A stretch of 64,000 nt of DNA from an uncultured Caldilineaceae bacterium (GCA_958295915.1 OY282381.1:3742722-3806721); one strand, 5' to 3'; numbered from the stretch's first letter, positions 1 through 9,199 are shown. Notes: generated by a model from the sequence alone, not told the origin. Numbers and translations: made by a program.

Positions 1-1
1 A

Positions 2-934
2 CCGCCGCACGCGCTCCGGCGCTTCCATGACCTGCTGCACGCCCCCCAACGCAACGCCACCCCGACCGATGCGCTGCTGAGTATCCTGAATCAGCGCGGC
101 CTGACCGACGCGCGCATCGGCTTGGCGATGGAAAACCTGCCGGCCGAAACAAACGATGCGATCGCGCGGGCGCTGCCCCGGGCCGCGCTCAAAAATTGCG
201 CCAACCTCATCCGCCTGATTCGGATGGTCAAGAGCGCAGAAGAACTCCGCCGCTTAACCCGTTCGGCCGAGATCAACGAACAGGTTGCCATGGAATGCCT
301 CGCCCTGGCCCAGCCAGGCCGGCCGCTCTCCGACCTGATCCGACACTATCGGGCGCGGACCGGCGAATTGGGCGCAGATTTCGATCATTTTGCCTTTGGT
401 GTGCGCGGCCTGGGCATGGCTACCGAACCGAACTACCGACTGGCGGATGATGACGTGCTCTACGTGGACTTTGGCTGTATCTATCAGCGCTATTTCTCCG
501 ACAGTGGTACAACATTGGCGATGCAGGAACCGTCACCGACCCTGCGCGCGCGCCATACAGCGCTGCGCGCCTGCATGGCGGCGGGTGTGCAGGCGCTCCG
601 CCCCGGCGCAAAAGCCTCGGCCGTACAGACCGCCATGTGGCAAACGCTGAACGACCACGGCATCACAGCCTCTTTTCCACACGGCCATGGTCTGGGCCTG
701 GAAGTCCGCGACTACCCGATTCTTGTCGCAGACAACGGGCTGCGCATCAGCGACGATTGTGTGGATACGCCCTCGGACCTGCCCCTGGAGGCCGACATGG
801 TTCTCAACCTTGAAGCCGCAATTTTTATGCCCGGCGCCGGCTCGCTGCACATCGAGCGATCCTTTGTGGTGACGCCAGACGGAAACCGGCCGCTTGTGCC
901 ACAAGATCGAAGCCAGCCAGTGCAACCCCAGTGA
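2..934 (+). CDS. M24 family metallopeptidase (Xaa-Pro aminopeptidase-like), 5' end outside window
   Basis: The frame is open from the window edge, so the N-terminal creatinase-like domain is cut off. The visible part is the pita-bread catalytic domain of M24 peptidases, which remove N-terminal residues or cleave X-Pro dipeptides in the cytoplasm. The five expected metal ligands are recognisable: Asp in VDFG, Asp in FSDSGTT, His in HGHGLGLEVRDYP, Glu in NLEAAIF and Glu in HIERSF. The substrate cannot be told from this alone; creatinase-type and prolidase-type members share the fold. The gene ends with TGA and is separated from the next gene by 226 bp holding a hairpin and a promoter, so it probably belongs to an upstream operon. 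Confidence 0.85.
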   Translation, partial: PPHALRRFHDLLHAPQRNATPTDALLSILNQRGLTDARIGLAMENLPAETNDAIARALPRAALKNCANLIRLIRMVKSAEELRRLTRSAEINEQVAMECLALAQPGRPLSDLIRHYRARTGELGADFDHFAFGVRGLGMATEPNYRLADDDVLYVDFGCIYQRYFSDSGTTLAMQEPSPTLRARHTALRACMAAGVQALRPGAKASAVQTAMWQTLNDHGITASFPHGHGLGLEVRDYPILVADNGLRISDDCVDTPSDLPLEADMVLNLEAAIFMPGAGSLHIERSFVVTPDGNRPLVPQDRSQPVQPQ

Positions 935-972
935 ACAGTGATAAATGGAGAGAAGTTCGTCTTTCTAGCCTG

Positions 973-988
973 GGAACGCAGGCGTTCC
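973..988 (+). terminator. Candidate terminator hairpin after the M24 peptidase gene
   Basis: GGAACG and CGTTCC pair around CAGG, followed by a pyrimidine-rich tail (GTCTCTTCCTTCTTT). An overlapping alternative hairpin (GCCTG/CAGGC) is also possible. The tail is not a pure T run, so the call is tentative. Confidence 0.35.
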
Positions 989-1001
989 GTCTCTTCCTTC
1001 T

Positions 1002-1030
1002 TTGACATCGTCATAGAAATCGAGTATCGT
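1002..1030 (+). promoter_or_regulatory. Candidate sigma70-type promoter for the FtsX-type permease gene
   Basis: TTGACA at 1002-1007, a 17-bp spacer, and TATCGT at 1025-1030. It lies about 130 bp upstream of the GTG start and just after the candidate terminator. Confidence 0.5.
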
Positions 1031-1160
1031 TTGTAAGCATGACCAGGAACGCAGCCCCCTCCCAGTCCCATTTGAGCGTAGACACCTTACCGTTATCGCC
1101 CTTCTGGACTCTTTTTCCAAATAGCAACAGAACCTAGCCACTGGTGTGAGGAATTGACAC

Positions 1161-3965
1161 GTGGATCTGTTGGGCCTGACGCTGCGACGCAATCTGAGCA
1201 AGTGGCAGCCCATGTCCTTTGTCATGATCGGATTGGTGATCGCGATTGCCCTGATCGCCACGGTTCCACTCTTTGCCAATGCCGCATTAGACAGATTTCT
1301 GCGTAACGAACTGCTCGCGCCAAACACTGATCTGCCCCTGTCCAGCCTGCTTCTGGCGCATCGCGTGCCCTTCTCGACCCCGACCTCGCTCGAACAATAC
1401 CAACGCGCAGACAGCTTTATGCGTCAGAGCGCCGCCTCGCTGATGGGCCTGCCGCTCATACGGATGACACAGTACGGCGCTACCCGTGTAACCAAGATCG
1501 TGGCCGCGCAGGATAAAGACCTGCCCGGAGATCTGCGCCCATACCAATCAGCTGGGCTGGCCTTTCTGACCGGCTTGGAAGACCATGTGGAAATCGTGCT
1601 GGGCGCAGGTCTCATGACCGATCGGGAGCGCCGCAATGGAGACCCCGCGTCTGTCTCCAACACACCCATTGAGGTGCTGGTCAGTGAACGCTTCTATTAT
1701 GACCATGATATCCAGGTTGGCGACCGCTTCCTCTTCGGCCTGGATGATCCCCAGATCGTCGCTCCAGTCGAAGTGGTGGTCAAGGGTGTGTGGCGTCCAG
1801 CCGACGCGGACCGCGGCTTTTGGTTTGAGGAGCCGGACGCTTTCGCCTTCTACTTTATCGTCCCCAAGCCAGCCTTCCTGACACAGGTCGCGCCCATCCT
1901 GGCCGACCAGGTCCGGATGTACGCCTGGTATCTGCTCTTCGACGCCGAACAGATCAAAATCGACAAAGTGACGCGTATACTCGAGGCCATCACGCGCATT
2001 CAGGCCAGGACATCAGGCATCTTATCCCATGTTGACCTGAGAGTGCCTGTTTTTCAAATTCTGGAGAAATATGCCGCCCAGGCCGCCACATTGAGGACCT
2101 TCCTGCTCCTCCTGAGCATTCCCGTCCTGCTCAGTCTTCTGCTCTACATCTTCATCTCCGCTAACATCATGGTGGCGTCAGAAGAAAACGAGATCGTCAC
2201 CCTCAAGAGTCGCGGGGCCTCGAGCTTTCAGATTGTGGGTCTCTATTTTCTGGAAATGTTCCTGATCGGCGCGCTGAGCCTGGGGACAGGCCTGATCGTG
2301 GCTGGCGGGATCACGCAGGGGATGGGGCAGGTCTATCGCTTTCTGACCTTTACCGCCAGACCACTGTTAGACCTTTCCTTTTCCGCCCAGGTGGGTGGCT
2401 ATGCCGGCCTGGCGACTGTGTTGAGCATCGGGGCTACCTTGCTGGCCGCCGCCGGCGCAGCCAGACGCACCATCGTTACACAGCAGCGGAAAGCCGCGCG
2501 CGAAGAAGAGTTCAATCGCGCCAAACGCAGCCTTCATCTCCCCTTTGAACTGCTGTTTTTAGCCGGCGTTCTCTACGCCTACTGGCGACTGCGGCAACAA
2601 GATCCCGTCTATCAGTTCACGCAAGACGCCTTTGTCGACCCCCTTTTCCTGCTCGCGCCAACCGTCTTTGTCGCCGCCATCACCCTCGTGTCGTTGCGGG
2701 TTGTTCCCCATATGATAGGGCTGCTGGGGCGGATGACGAATCGCTTCCTGAGCTCGCCGCTCTGGTTGGCCGTCCAGCAGATCTCTCGCCGCTCAGGCAG
2801 CTATCGTCCGCTTCTATTCCTGCTGATATTCACCGTCGCCCTGGGACTTTTCAGCGCAACCTTCGCCAGCACGCTGGATATGCACTACACCGACGTCGTC
2901 CGCTATGAGGTGGGCACGGATCTGGTCATTCAGGTCCAATGGGAACGAATGCAAGGCAGCTCGGCGCGTTGGCGCTACCCGCCTTTTGGTGTAGTGCAGG
3001 CCATCTCCGGCGTGGAGGCCGCGACGCGGGTGCTGCGTCTGCCGGGTTTCGTGGATGGTATGCAAGGGAACATGGATGCCACAGTACTGGGTATTGATCG
3101 GGCAGATTTCGGTCTGGCCGGCTGGTGGCGAGACGATTTCTCAGAGGAATCGCTGGGCGCGCTGATGAATTCATTGGCGCTGAATTCGATGGGGGTGTTG
3201 GTCAGCCGCGGCTTCGCCGAAGAAACCGGCCTGCAGGTGGGCGATGATCTGTTTCTGATCGTTGAAGGTATCAGTCGACCCATCCACTTTACCATCACCG
3301 GTATCCTCGGTTACTTCCCGACGCTGTACCCGGAGAAAGGCCATTTTTTCGTCGGCAACCTGGAGCACATCTATCGCACGATTGGCAATCGACCCTACGA
3401 TATCTGGATGAAATTGGCCAGCGCCGCCAGCCCAGCATCGATTCTGGAGACATTGCGCGCGCGCGGATTCATCATCACCGCAGCGACCGATAGCCGCTGG
3501 GAAACCGCCGCTTGGCGCACCGACCCACAACGCACCGCTCTCTTCGGTATATTATCTCTGGGTTTTATCGTCGCGACTGTCGTTTCTGGTCTCGGTTTCT
3601 TGCTGCACGCCTTGTTTTCATTGCGTCAGCGCATCCTGCAATTCGGCATCTTGCGCGCCATGGGGTTTTCGACATCGCAGATAACCGCCGCTGTTGTTTT
3701 CGAGAAGCTGTTTCTGGTGACATTGGCTGCCGTCGGTGGCACACTCATTGGCGTGTTGACAGCCGCTCTGTTTATCCCCCTCCTCCAAATCGGAACCGCC
3801 GTGCACGGCGCGACGCCGCCATTTGTGGTTGCGCCGGCCTGGGGCCAGGCCATCAAGATCTATCTCGCCTTCGGTGTGATGGTGATCGTCACCTTAGGTA
3901 TCTTGATCTGGCGGCTACGTCAGCTACGAATCTACGAAGCGATCAAACTAGGTGGTGAGGTATGA
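1161..3965 (+). CDS. Large ABC transporter permease, FtsX/MacB type
   Basis: A 934-residue membrane protein starting at GTG, with GAGG about 8 bases upstream. It has a membrane segment near residues 15-40, an extracytoplasmic domain, a cluster of helices at about 312-572, a second extracytoplasmic domain, and three C-terminal helices at about 793-821, 853-877 and 898-920. The C-terminal block carries the FtsX signature surroundings (ILRAMGFSTSQI). Such double-FtsX permeases work with a cytoplasmic ATPase in lipoprotein or peptide export, or as mechanotransmitters. No ATPase gene is adjacent: the next gene is a sugar-binding protein behind its own promoter. The stop codon TGA at 3963-3965 lies inside the first unit of a 47-bp tandem repeat. 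The family call is firm; the substrate is unknown. Confidence 0.8.
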   Translation: MDLLGLTLRRNLSKWQPMSFVMIGLVIAIALIATVPLFANAALDRFLRNELLAPNTDLPLSSLLLAHRVPFSTPTSLEQYQRADSFMRQSAASLMGLPLIRMTQYGATRVTKIVAAQDKDLPGDLRPYQSAGLAFLTGLEDHVEIVLGAGLMTDRERRNGDPASVSNTPIEVLVSERFYYDHDIQVGDRFLFGLDDPQIVAPVEVVVKGVWRPADADRGFWFEEPDAFAFYFIVPKPAFLTQVAPILADQVRMYAWYLLFDAEQIKIDKVTRILEAITRIQARTSGILSHVDLRVPVFQILEKYAAQAATLRTFLLLLSIPVLLSLLLYIFISANIMVASEENEIVTLKSRGASSFQIVGLYFLEMFLIGALSLGTGLIVAGGITQGMGQVYRFLTFTARPLLDLSFSAQVGGYAGLATVLSIGATLLAAAGAARRTIVTQQRKAAREEEFNRAKRSLHLPFELLFLAGVLYAYWRLRQQDPVYQFTQDAFVDPLFLLAPTVFVAAITLVSLRVVPHMIGLLGRMTNRFLSSPLWLAVQQISRRSGSYRPLLFLLIFTVALGLFSATFASTLDMHYTDVVRYEVGTDLVIQVQWERMQGSSARWRYPPFGVVQAISGVEAATRVLRLPGFVDGMQGNMDATVLGIDRADFGLAGWWRDDFSEESLGALMNSLALNSMGVLVSRGFAEETGLQVGDDLFLIVEGISRPIHFTITGILGYFPTLYPEKGHFFVGNLEHIYRTIGNRPYDIWMKLASAASPASILETLRARGFIITAATDSRWETAAWRTDPQRTALFGILSLGFIVATVVSGLGFLLHALFSLRQRILQFGILRAMGFSTSQITAAVVFEKLFLVTLAAVGGTLIGVLTAALFIPLLQIGTAVHGATPPFVVAPAWGQAIKIYLAFGVMVIVTLGILIWRLRQLRIYEAIKLGGEV

Positions 3966-4143
3966 GCGCCCTTCAGATGTTGAACTGGTGGGAATGCCGA
4001 ATTGAGGTATGAGCGCCCTTCAGGTGTTGAACTGGTGGGAATGCCGAATTGAGGTATGAGCGCCCTTCAGATGTTGAACTGGTGGGAATGCCGAATTGAG
4101 GTATGAGCGCCCTTCAGATGTTGAACTGGTGGGAATGCCGAAT
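3957..4143 (+). repeat. Four tandem copies of a 47-bp repeat
   Basis: Units begin at 3957, 4004, 4051 and 4098 (GAGGTATGAGCGCCC...), nearly identical; the second has CAGGTG where the others have CAGATG. Diverged single copies occur at 55961-56010 and 61661-61710. Each unit reads as a possible ribosome site (GAGG), an ATG, and a 16-codon frame ending in a TGA that overlaps the next ATG. Confidence 0.9.
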
Positions 4144-4165
4144 GTTAAAATAAAGATCACTTTAG

Positions 4166-4194
4166 TTGACAGATGTAGGAAAGTATCGCATACT
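4166..4194 (+). promoter_or_regulatory. Candidate promoter for the sugar ABC transporter operon
   Basis: TTGACA at 4166-4171, then a 17-bp spacer and CATACT at 4189-4194. It leaves a leader of about 220 nt before the binding-protein start. The rest of 4144-4419 shows no other gene; an AAGGAGG at 4314-4320 is too close to its following ATG to be a convincing start. Confidence 0.5.
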
Positions 4195-4419
4195 TTATTG
4201 CAGAGATGGGAAACCGATCGCAGTCTCCAATCTCTGCACGTGGAAGTTCATTCCTCCTCCGACCAACTCCATGCGCATAAAACGCTCCACATTTGAAGGA
4301 GATATCCTACCGAAGGAGGTGATGGTCCACGCAAAGAATCGACCTGGCTCATTTCTGAAAATGAGCGCAATTCACCCATGTTTGATTTCCCCTTTTCCCA
4401 GAATCTAAGGAGATTTAGA

Positions 4420-5829
4420 GTGACAATGTTGCCCAAAAAGATATCCCGACGCGACATGCTCAAGTTGAGCGGCGCCGCGGCCGGCGCAACCCTCCTGGCC
4501 GCCTGCGCCCCGCCCCCCGCCACAGCGCCCGCCAGCAGCGACGCCCAGGAACCAGCCCAAGGCCCAATGCGCAAGACAGTGCGTTGGTGGGATAACTACA
4601 ACGCCGAACATCCCCTTGGCGCAACCCTGATCGAGCAGGTCTTTTCCGTCTTCGAGAAAGAGAACCCCGGCTGGGAAGTCGAGTTCACCTTCGTCACCAA
4701 CACCGAGTTGGTCCCCAAGTTTATTACATCCCGCATGGCCGGCGAGCCCCCGGACCTGTTTGCGAACTTCGCCGGGCGCGGCAGCCTGTATCATGCCGGG
4801 TACTGCCTTCCTCTGCAAGACTTCGTGAAGGAACTCGGTCAGTGGGACGATATGATCGACGGATTCAGACGCATCTCCAGCATCGGCGACGATCTGATCG
4901 GCTATCCGGCGCTCTGTGGCACGAAAATGTATATCTACCGCAAAGACTTCTTCGATGAAGCCGGCCTCGACGCGGACAGCTTCCCCGACAACTGGGACGA
5001 TCTTCTCGACGCCCTGCTCAAGCTGACCCAGCACGACGCCGATGGAAATGTCACACGCGCCGGCCTGCGCATGGGCAAAACCTGGGATTGGGAGCAGATG
5101 ACCGTCAATTCCTATCAGAACGGGGGCGGGGAGTTCGACCAGAACGATCCAATCACCGGCCAATGCACTGTCAATGCGCCTGAGTTTGCCGAATCCTTTT
5201 CCTGGAATCTCGATATGAAGCGGGTTCACAACATCAACCCATTGGAAGGCCTGACGCTGCCGCCGGGCACCTGGCCCACAGTGGAAGGCTTCACCGCTAT
5301 GGAAATTCAGGGCCCATGGTGGGTGCCCAACATGCGCTTGCGCAAGCCAGAAAACGCAGACCTGATGGGGGTCGGCGCACCGATTGCCCGCAATACCGGT
5401 GGCGAGCGGATCGGCTTGGCCAATGCCAACCATATCATCAGTGTCTACGCCGATAGCGAAGTGCAGGAGGCAGCGCTGGCGTTGCTGGAAGTCTACTCCC
5501 GCGCCGAGAGTCAGGAAGCCCTGCACAACGCCATTGACGAAGACGGGAAGTTCCCTCAGTTCTTTTTGACGGCCCTCAAATCCTACAACGAAAATCTGGC
5601 CTGGCTGCAGGACGAGCCTCTGATCCGTGATACGGCTTTCCTGGAATATGCCGGCTCAGGGCGCGATGTCGGCTACGATCATATCGGCTATCGCGAAATG
5701 GCGGTAAACATCTGGAGCCCCTTCACCGAAATGGCCCTCTTTGGCCTGCGCTCCGACCAGGATGCGCTGGATGAGATGGCCCGCAAGGCGGACGGCATCA
5801 CCAACCGGATCCTCAGTACCGGAGCATAG
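4420..5829 (+). CDS. Extracellular sugar-binding lipoprotein of an ABC transporter
   Basis: A 469-residue family 1 type solute-binding protein. GTG at 4420 is chosen because AAGGAG at 4407-4412 sits 7 bases upstream; ATG at 4426 is the alternative. The N terminus has a Tat-like SRRDML motif at residues 9-14, then a lipobox ending in LLAAC with Cys29, so the protein is probably exported folded and lipid-anchored outside. The mature part resembles carbohydrate-binding proteins (WWDNYN near the start, later MEIQGPWWVPNM). Two permease genes follow, giving an importer of the CUT1 type; the ATPase must be encoded elsewhere, as is common when one ATPase serves several importers. The specific sugar cannot be read from sequence. 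Confidence 0.85.
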   Translation: MTMLPKKISRRDMLKLSGAAAGATLLAACAPPPATAPASSDAQEPAQGPMRKTVRWWDNYNAEHPLGATLIEQVFSVFEKENPGWEVEFTFVTNTELVPKFITSRMAGEPPDLFANFAGRGSLYHAGYCLPLQDFVKELGQWDDMIDGFRRISSIGDDLIGYPALCGTKMYIYRKDFFDEAGLDADSFPDNWDDLLDALLKLTQHDADGNVTRAGLRMGKTWDWEQMTVNSYQNGGGEFDQNDPITGQCTVNAPEFAESFSWNLDMKRVHNINPLEGLTLPPGTWPTVEGFTAMEIQGPWWVPNMRLRKPENADLMGVGAPIARNTGGERIGLANANHIISVYADSEVQEAALALLEVYSRAESQEALHNAIDEDGKFPQFFLTALKSYNENLAWLQDEPLIRDTAFLEYAGSGRDVGYDHIGYREMAVNIWSPFTEMALFGLRSDQDALDEMARKADGITNRILSTGA

Positions 5830-5836
5830 CAACTGT

Positions 5837-5892
5837 AGTGATCAGTGGTCAGTGCCGTTTCTGGTCACTAGCTACTGATCACTAGCCACTGG
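5837..5892 (+). repeat. Dispersed heptamer repeat between binding protein and permease genes
   Basis: Built from CCACTGA/CCACTAG heptamers on both strands (GTGATCAGTGGTCAGTG, then CACTAGCTACTGATCACTAG). It fills the gap up to the ribosome site of the next gene. Confidence 0.8.
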
Positions 5893-5906
5893 TAAGGAGG
5901 TGGCTT

Positions 5907-6821
5907 GTGACTGTTCGTCTGGCAAGCCAGTATCAGGAGTTTCGCGCGGAATTTCGCCGCAGTGAGGTAAAGTGGGCCTATATTCTGCTCTTGCCGGCCG
6001 TCCTCCCTCTGCTGGTTTTTACCGTCCTGCCTGTGTTGGGAGCTATCGGCTTGAGTTTCACCCGCTTTGATGCCTTTAGCGCCACCATGCAGTGGATTGG
6101 ATCGGAAAACTATGTGGAAGCGTTACGCAACGACCTGTTCCATATTACAATCAGAAATACGCTGCAATTCACGGTCGGATTCGTTCCCCTCTCGATGACA
6201 GTCGGTTTCACCGCCGCCATGTTGCTGAACCGCAGATTTCGCGGCATTTCATTCCTGCGCGGCGCCTACTATCTGCCGGTTTTGACCTCGACCATCGCCA
6301 TGGGCATCGCTTGGATGTGGCTCTTTCAGCCACAGGTGGGGCTGGTTAGCCTGGGGCTCAAGTTGCTTTCTATTCAACCCAAAGACTGGCTGAACAGTCC
6401 CTTTACAGCCATGCCAGCCGTGATCGGCGTGGCCGTGTGGAAAGCGTTCGGTGGCACGATGCTCATCTACCTGGCCGGCTTGCAGGGCATCCCAGACACC
6501 TTCTACGATGCGGCCAAGGTTGACGGCGCCGGACGATGGCAGTTGCTTCGCTACATCACCTGGCCTCTGCTGAGGCCGGTCACGTTTTACCTCTTCATCA
6601 TCGGTATGATCGACTCCTTGCAGGTGTTTGACCTGGTGATGATCATGACCGAGGGCGGGCCGGCCTTCCGTACCACAACCATCGTCCACCAGATCTATCT
6701 GAACGCCTTCAAGTTCAACCAGATGGGCTACGCCTCAGCCATGGCGGTCGTGCTGTTTGTCGCCATCGCTGTCCTTACCATTTTCAACTGGAAATTCTTT
6801 TCTTCGTCGCTCGAATACTGA
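5907..6821 (+). CDS. Sugar ABC transporter permease, MalF/UgpA type
   Basis: 304 residues with about six membrane helices. GTG at 5907 follows a strong AAGGAGG at 5894-5900. The EAA loop that contacts the ATPase is visible as YDAAKVDGAGRWQLLRYITW around residues 200-220. The gene lies between the lipoprotein binding protein and a second permease in the same direction, as in CUT1 sugar importers. The stop TGA is immediately followed by a repeat element, which separates it from the second permease by 107 bp. Confidence 0.9.
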   Translation: MTVRLASQYQEFRAEFRRSEVKWAYILLLPAVLPLLVFTVLPVLGAIGLSFTRFDAFSATMQWIGSENYVEALRNDLFHITIRNTLQFTVGFVPLSMTVGFTAAMLLNRRFRGISFLRGAYYLPVLTSTIAMGIAWMWLFQPQVGLVSLGLKLLSIQPKDWLNSPFTAMPAVIGVAVWKAFGGTMLIYLAGLQGIPDTFYDAAKVDGAGRWQLLRYITWPLLRPVTFYLFIIGMIDSLQVFDLVMIMTEGGPAFRTTTIVHQIYLNAFKFNQMGYASAMAVVLFVAIAVLTIFNWKFFSSSLEY

Positions 6822-6890
6822 GATGAGGAACGAGAACTGCAGTGATCAGTACCGACCACTAGCCACTGCTTTTTTCTCTCTCCTCACTTC
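6822..6890 (+). repeat. Composite hairpin/heptamer element
   Basis: Left arm GATGAGGAACGAGAACTGC (6822-6840), a heptamer core ending CCACTAGCCACTGC (6841-6869), and right arm TTTTTTCTCTCTCCTCAC (6870-6888). The arms are roughly complementary. The element begins directly after the permease stop codon. Related elements are at 15001, 42386, 42566, 53741 and, as a half copy, 57229. Confidence 0.65.
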
Positions 6891-6928
6891 TACCCTCTCT
6901 CTACCTCGGCTCAGCAAAGGATGCCACA

Positions 6929-7882
6929 ATGGCCAAGGCAATGTCTTCTCAAACGGAACACGCTGCGCCAAGGCGATTGCGTCTTCCGCCCAATCAGGAT
7001 TTGCTCTATCGAATCCTGCTTATATTTGGCATCGTCGTAGGATTCATCATCGCCGCATTGCCTTTTATCTGGATGGCCGTCAGCTCACTTGGCACGGCGG
7101 GCATGGTCGTCCGCATTGGCTTTACCTGGGAAATGTTCAACCCTCTGAACTGGAGCCTCGAACCCTATCTGATCGCTTGGCAGATGGCAGGCCTCAGCAA
7201 ATATATCCGCACCACCACGATCTATGCCGTTGCGGTTACAGTCCTGGCGACGACGACATCGTCATTGGCCGGCTACGTCTTCGGCCGGCTGCGCTTCCCC
7301 GGACGCGATGTTCTGTTCGGGCTTGTCCTGGCCACCATGATGATCCCAGGCTCCGTGACGTTCCTCCCCCTGTTTATCCTCATGCTGCGTCTGCCCTTGG
7401 TGGGGGGCAATGACATCTTCGGCGCGGGGGGACATGGCCTGTACAATAGCTATGCCGGCCTGATCTTGCCCAACATGGTCAGCGCCAGCTCCATCTTTCT
7501 CTTCCGTCAATTTTTCCGCACCCTGCCGAAAGACCTGGAAGACGCGGCGCGCATCGATGGCTGTAGCGAGCCTAAGATCTGGTGGCGGGTGATCATGCCG
7601 CTGTCAGGCCCAGTAGTGACCGTCGTGGCCCTCTTCCAGTTCCAGGGCAGTTGGAATGCCTTCGTCTGGCCCTTGGTGATGTCCAGCTCCGAGCGCCTCT
7701 ACACGATCTCGGTCGGCATGTATTCGCTGGCCTACGGCTCCGGGTCTCTGACATCAATGGCCGAATTGTTTCAGTCGGTGCTGCTGGCCGGATCTGTCAT
7801 GGCAGTTCTGCCGATCCTCATACTGTTCATCGCCTTCCAACGTCAGTTTGTGCAGGGCATCGCCCTCACCGGCTTGAAGTAA
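6929..7882 (+). CDS. Sugar ABC transporter permease, MalG/UgpE type
   Basis: 317 residues with about six membrane helices. The EAA loop reads EDAARIDGCSEPKIWWRVIM near residues 205-225. ATG at 6929 follows AAAGGA by about 7 bases. It is the second permease of the sugar importer and pairs with the preceding MalF-type protein to form the membrane channel. The sequence after the gene is a 64-bp repeat array, then an oxidoreductase gene that may act on the imported sugar. Confidence 0.9.
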   Translation: MAKAMSSQTEHAAPRRLRLPPNQDLLYRILLIFGIVVGFIIAALPFIWMAVSSLGTAGMVVRIGFTWEMFNPLNWSLEPYLIAWQMAGLSKYIRTTTIYAVAVTVLATTTSSLAGYVFGRLRFPGRDVLFGLVLATMMIPGSVTFLPLFILMLRLPLVGGNDIFGAGGHGLYNSYAGLILPNMVSASSIFLFRQFFRTLPKDLEDAARIDGCSEPKIWWRVIMPLSGPVVTVVALFQFQGSWNAFVWPLVMSSSERLYTISVGMYSLAYGSGSLTSMAELFQSVLLAGSVMAVLPILILFIAFQRQFVQGIALTGLK

Positions 7883-7919
7883 TGCGAGATTTGTATGATG
7901 GACAGGATGAAACAGAAAC

Positions 7920-8114
7920 ACAGGGACGCCAAGGAATTTCTGGTTTTCCCTTGCGTCCTTGCGTCCTTGCGTCTTTGCGTTAAGAAGGGGCGCCAAGGAA
8001 TTCCTGGTTTTCCCTTGCGTCCTTGCGTCTCTGCGTCTTTGCGTTAAGAAGGGACGCCAAGGAATTTCTGGTTTTCCCTTGCGTCCTTGCGTCTTTGCGT
8101 CTCTGCGTTAAGAA
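7920..8114 (+). repeat. Three tandem 64-bp repeats, CTTGCGTCCTTGCGTCTTTGCG family
   Basis: The shared word CGCCAAGGAA starts at 7927, 7991 and 8055, so the period is 64 bp. Each unit has CTGGTTTTCCCTTGCGTCC followed by further TTGCGTC steps and a TTAAGAAG end. Short frames read from the minus strand (LNAKTQGRKDAREN) are by-products of the repeat. The same core occurs in the 100-bp array at 49901-50488. Confidence 0.85.
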
Positions 8115-8167
8115 GGAACGAGTTGCTGCGCGCCGGCCATTGCGAATGAATTCGGAGGAATCCCCGC

Positions 8168-9160
8168 ATGTCACATTCTATCAATATGGTGTTGATCGGC
8201 TGCGGCGGCATGGGCCGCAGCCATATGCGCCGTGCCCGAGAAGTGTCCGAGCTTACCTTTCTGGGATACGTCGATGCCGCCGAGGAGGCCGCCGCGCGCG
8301 CCTGCCAGGAGTTCGGTGGCCGCTACTATACGACCGATGTGGACAAAGTGTGGCGCGATGACGATATCGACGCGGTGTTGATCGCCACCCACCACGATTC
8401 ACATACACCCCTCGCCATCCAGGCCGCTCAGGCCGGCAAACACATTTTCCTGGAGAAGCCGATGGCGCTCACCATTGAAGAGTGCCTGGCGATTGAAGAG
8501 GCCGTTGACAAGGCCGGCGTCAAACTTATGATGGGCTTCAAATTCCGCTTCGCCCCGCTGGTCGCCAAAGTAAAAGAAGTGGTCAGACAGCCCCTGGTCA
8601 CAGTGGGCCAGAGCCTGCATCCGGCCATGAAAGGTTGGCCGTTGACGCCGGACAAAGGAGGGGGCCCTGTGCTCTCCAACGGCTGCCATGCCTTTGATCT
8701 GGTCTACTGGCTGAACGAATCGGAGCCGGTGCGCATCAGCGCCGAGGGTGGCGCGTTGACGCATCCGGAGTTTGGGCTGGTCGATAATGCCGTAGTCTCC
8801 GTCAGCTTTGAAAACGGTAGCATTGGCGCAATTATCGCCGGTGATTGCGGAGATGCCCGCTACACATCCAAATTCTTCTTCGAGGTATTGGACGGACAAC
8901 GCACTGCCACGCTCTACGATCGCTGCCACAAGGTCGCCTTCGGGGGCTACGAAATCGATTCATTCAGCCTGGAAGATCTGCCGCCCGCGGCCCAATCCGA
9001 TCCCGAAGGAACGCGCGCGGAACTGCAAGCCTGGGCCAGATGCCTGCTCGATGACACAGACCCCCCGGTTGGCCCTCGCGATGGCACACGCGCGACCGCG
9101 ATGGTGTTGAAAGCCTTCGAAGCCATACGCAGCGGCAAGGCCCAGGAGCTTCGATTGTAG
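8168..9160 (+). CDS. Gfo/Idh/MocA family NAD(P)-dependent oxidoreductase
   Basis: 330 residues. ATG at 8168 has GGAGGA about 9 bases upstream. The N-terminal Rossmann fold shows GCGGMG at residues 9-14. The family EKP motif appears as IFLEKPMAL near residue 97, followed by the alpha/beta substrate domain (GGPVLSNGCHAFDLVYWL, with the conserved His and Asp). Members oxidise or reduce sugars, inositols or related polyols. It sits behind the sugar importer, separated by repeats, so a role in the first step of using the imported compound is a reasonable inference. Confidence 0.85.
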   Translation: MSHSINMVLIGCGGMGRSHMRRAREVSELTFLGYVDAAEEAAARACQEFGGRYYTTDVDKVWRDDDIDAVLIATHHDSHTPLAIQAAQAGKHIFLEKPMALTIEECLAIEEAVDKAGVKLMMGFKFRFAPLVAKVKEVVRQPLVTVGQSLHPAMKGWPLTPDKGGGPVLSNGCHAFDLVYWLNESEPVRISAEGGALTHPEFGLVDNAVVSVSFENGSIGAIIAGDCGDARYTSKFFFEVLDGQRTATLYDRCHKVAFGGYEIDSFSLEDLPPAAQSDPEGTRAELQAWARCLLDDTDPPVGPRDGTRATAMVLKAFEAIRSGKAQELRL

Positions 9161-9199
9161 AGCCGGGCGCATCCCTATCCACTGGCCGCTGCTGTTAAA

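Noticed and set aside
4314..4408. Small gene starting ATG 4322 behind AAGGAGG
   Set aside because: Spacing between AAGGAGG and ATG is only one or two bases and the 28-codon product shows no features.
4405..5526. Minus-strand frame of 373 codons
   Set aside because: It lies wholly opposite the sugar-binding lipoprotein gene and has no recognisable protein features.
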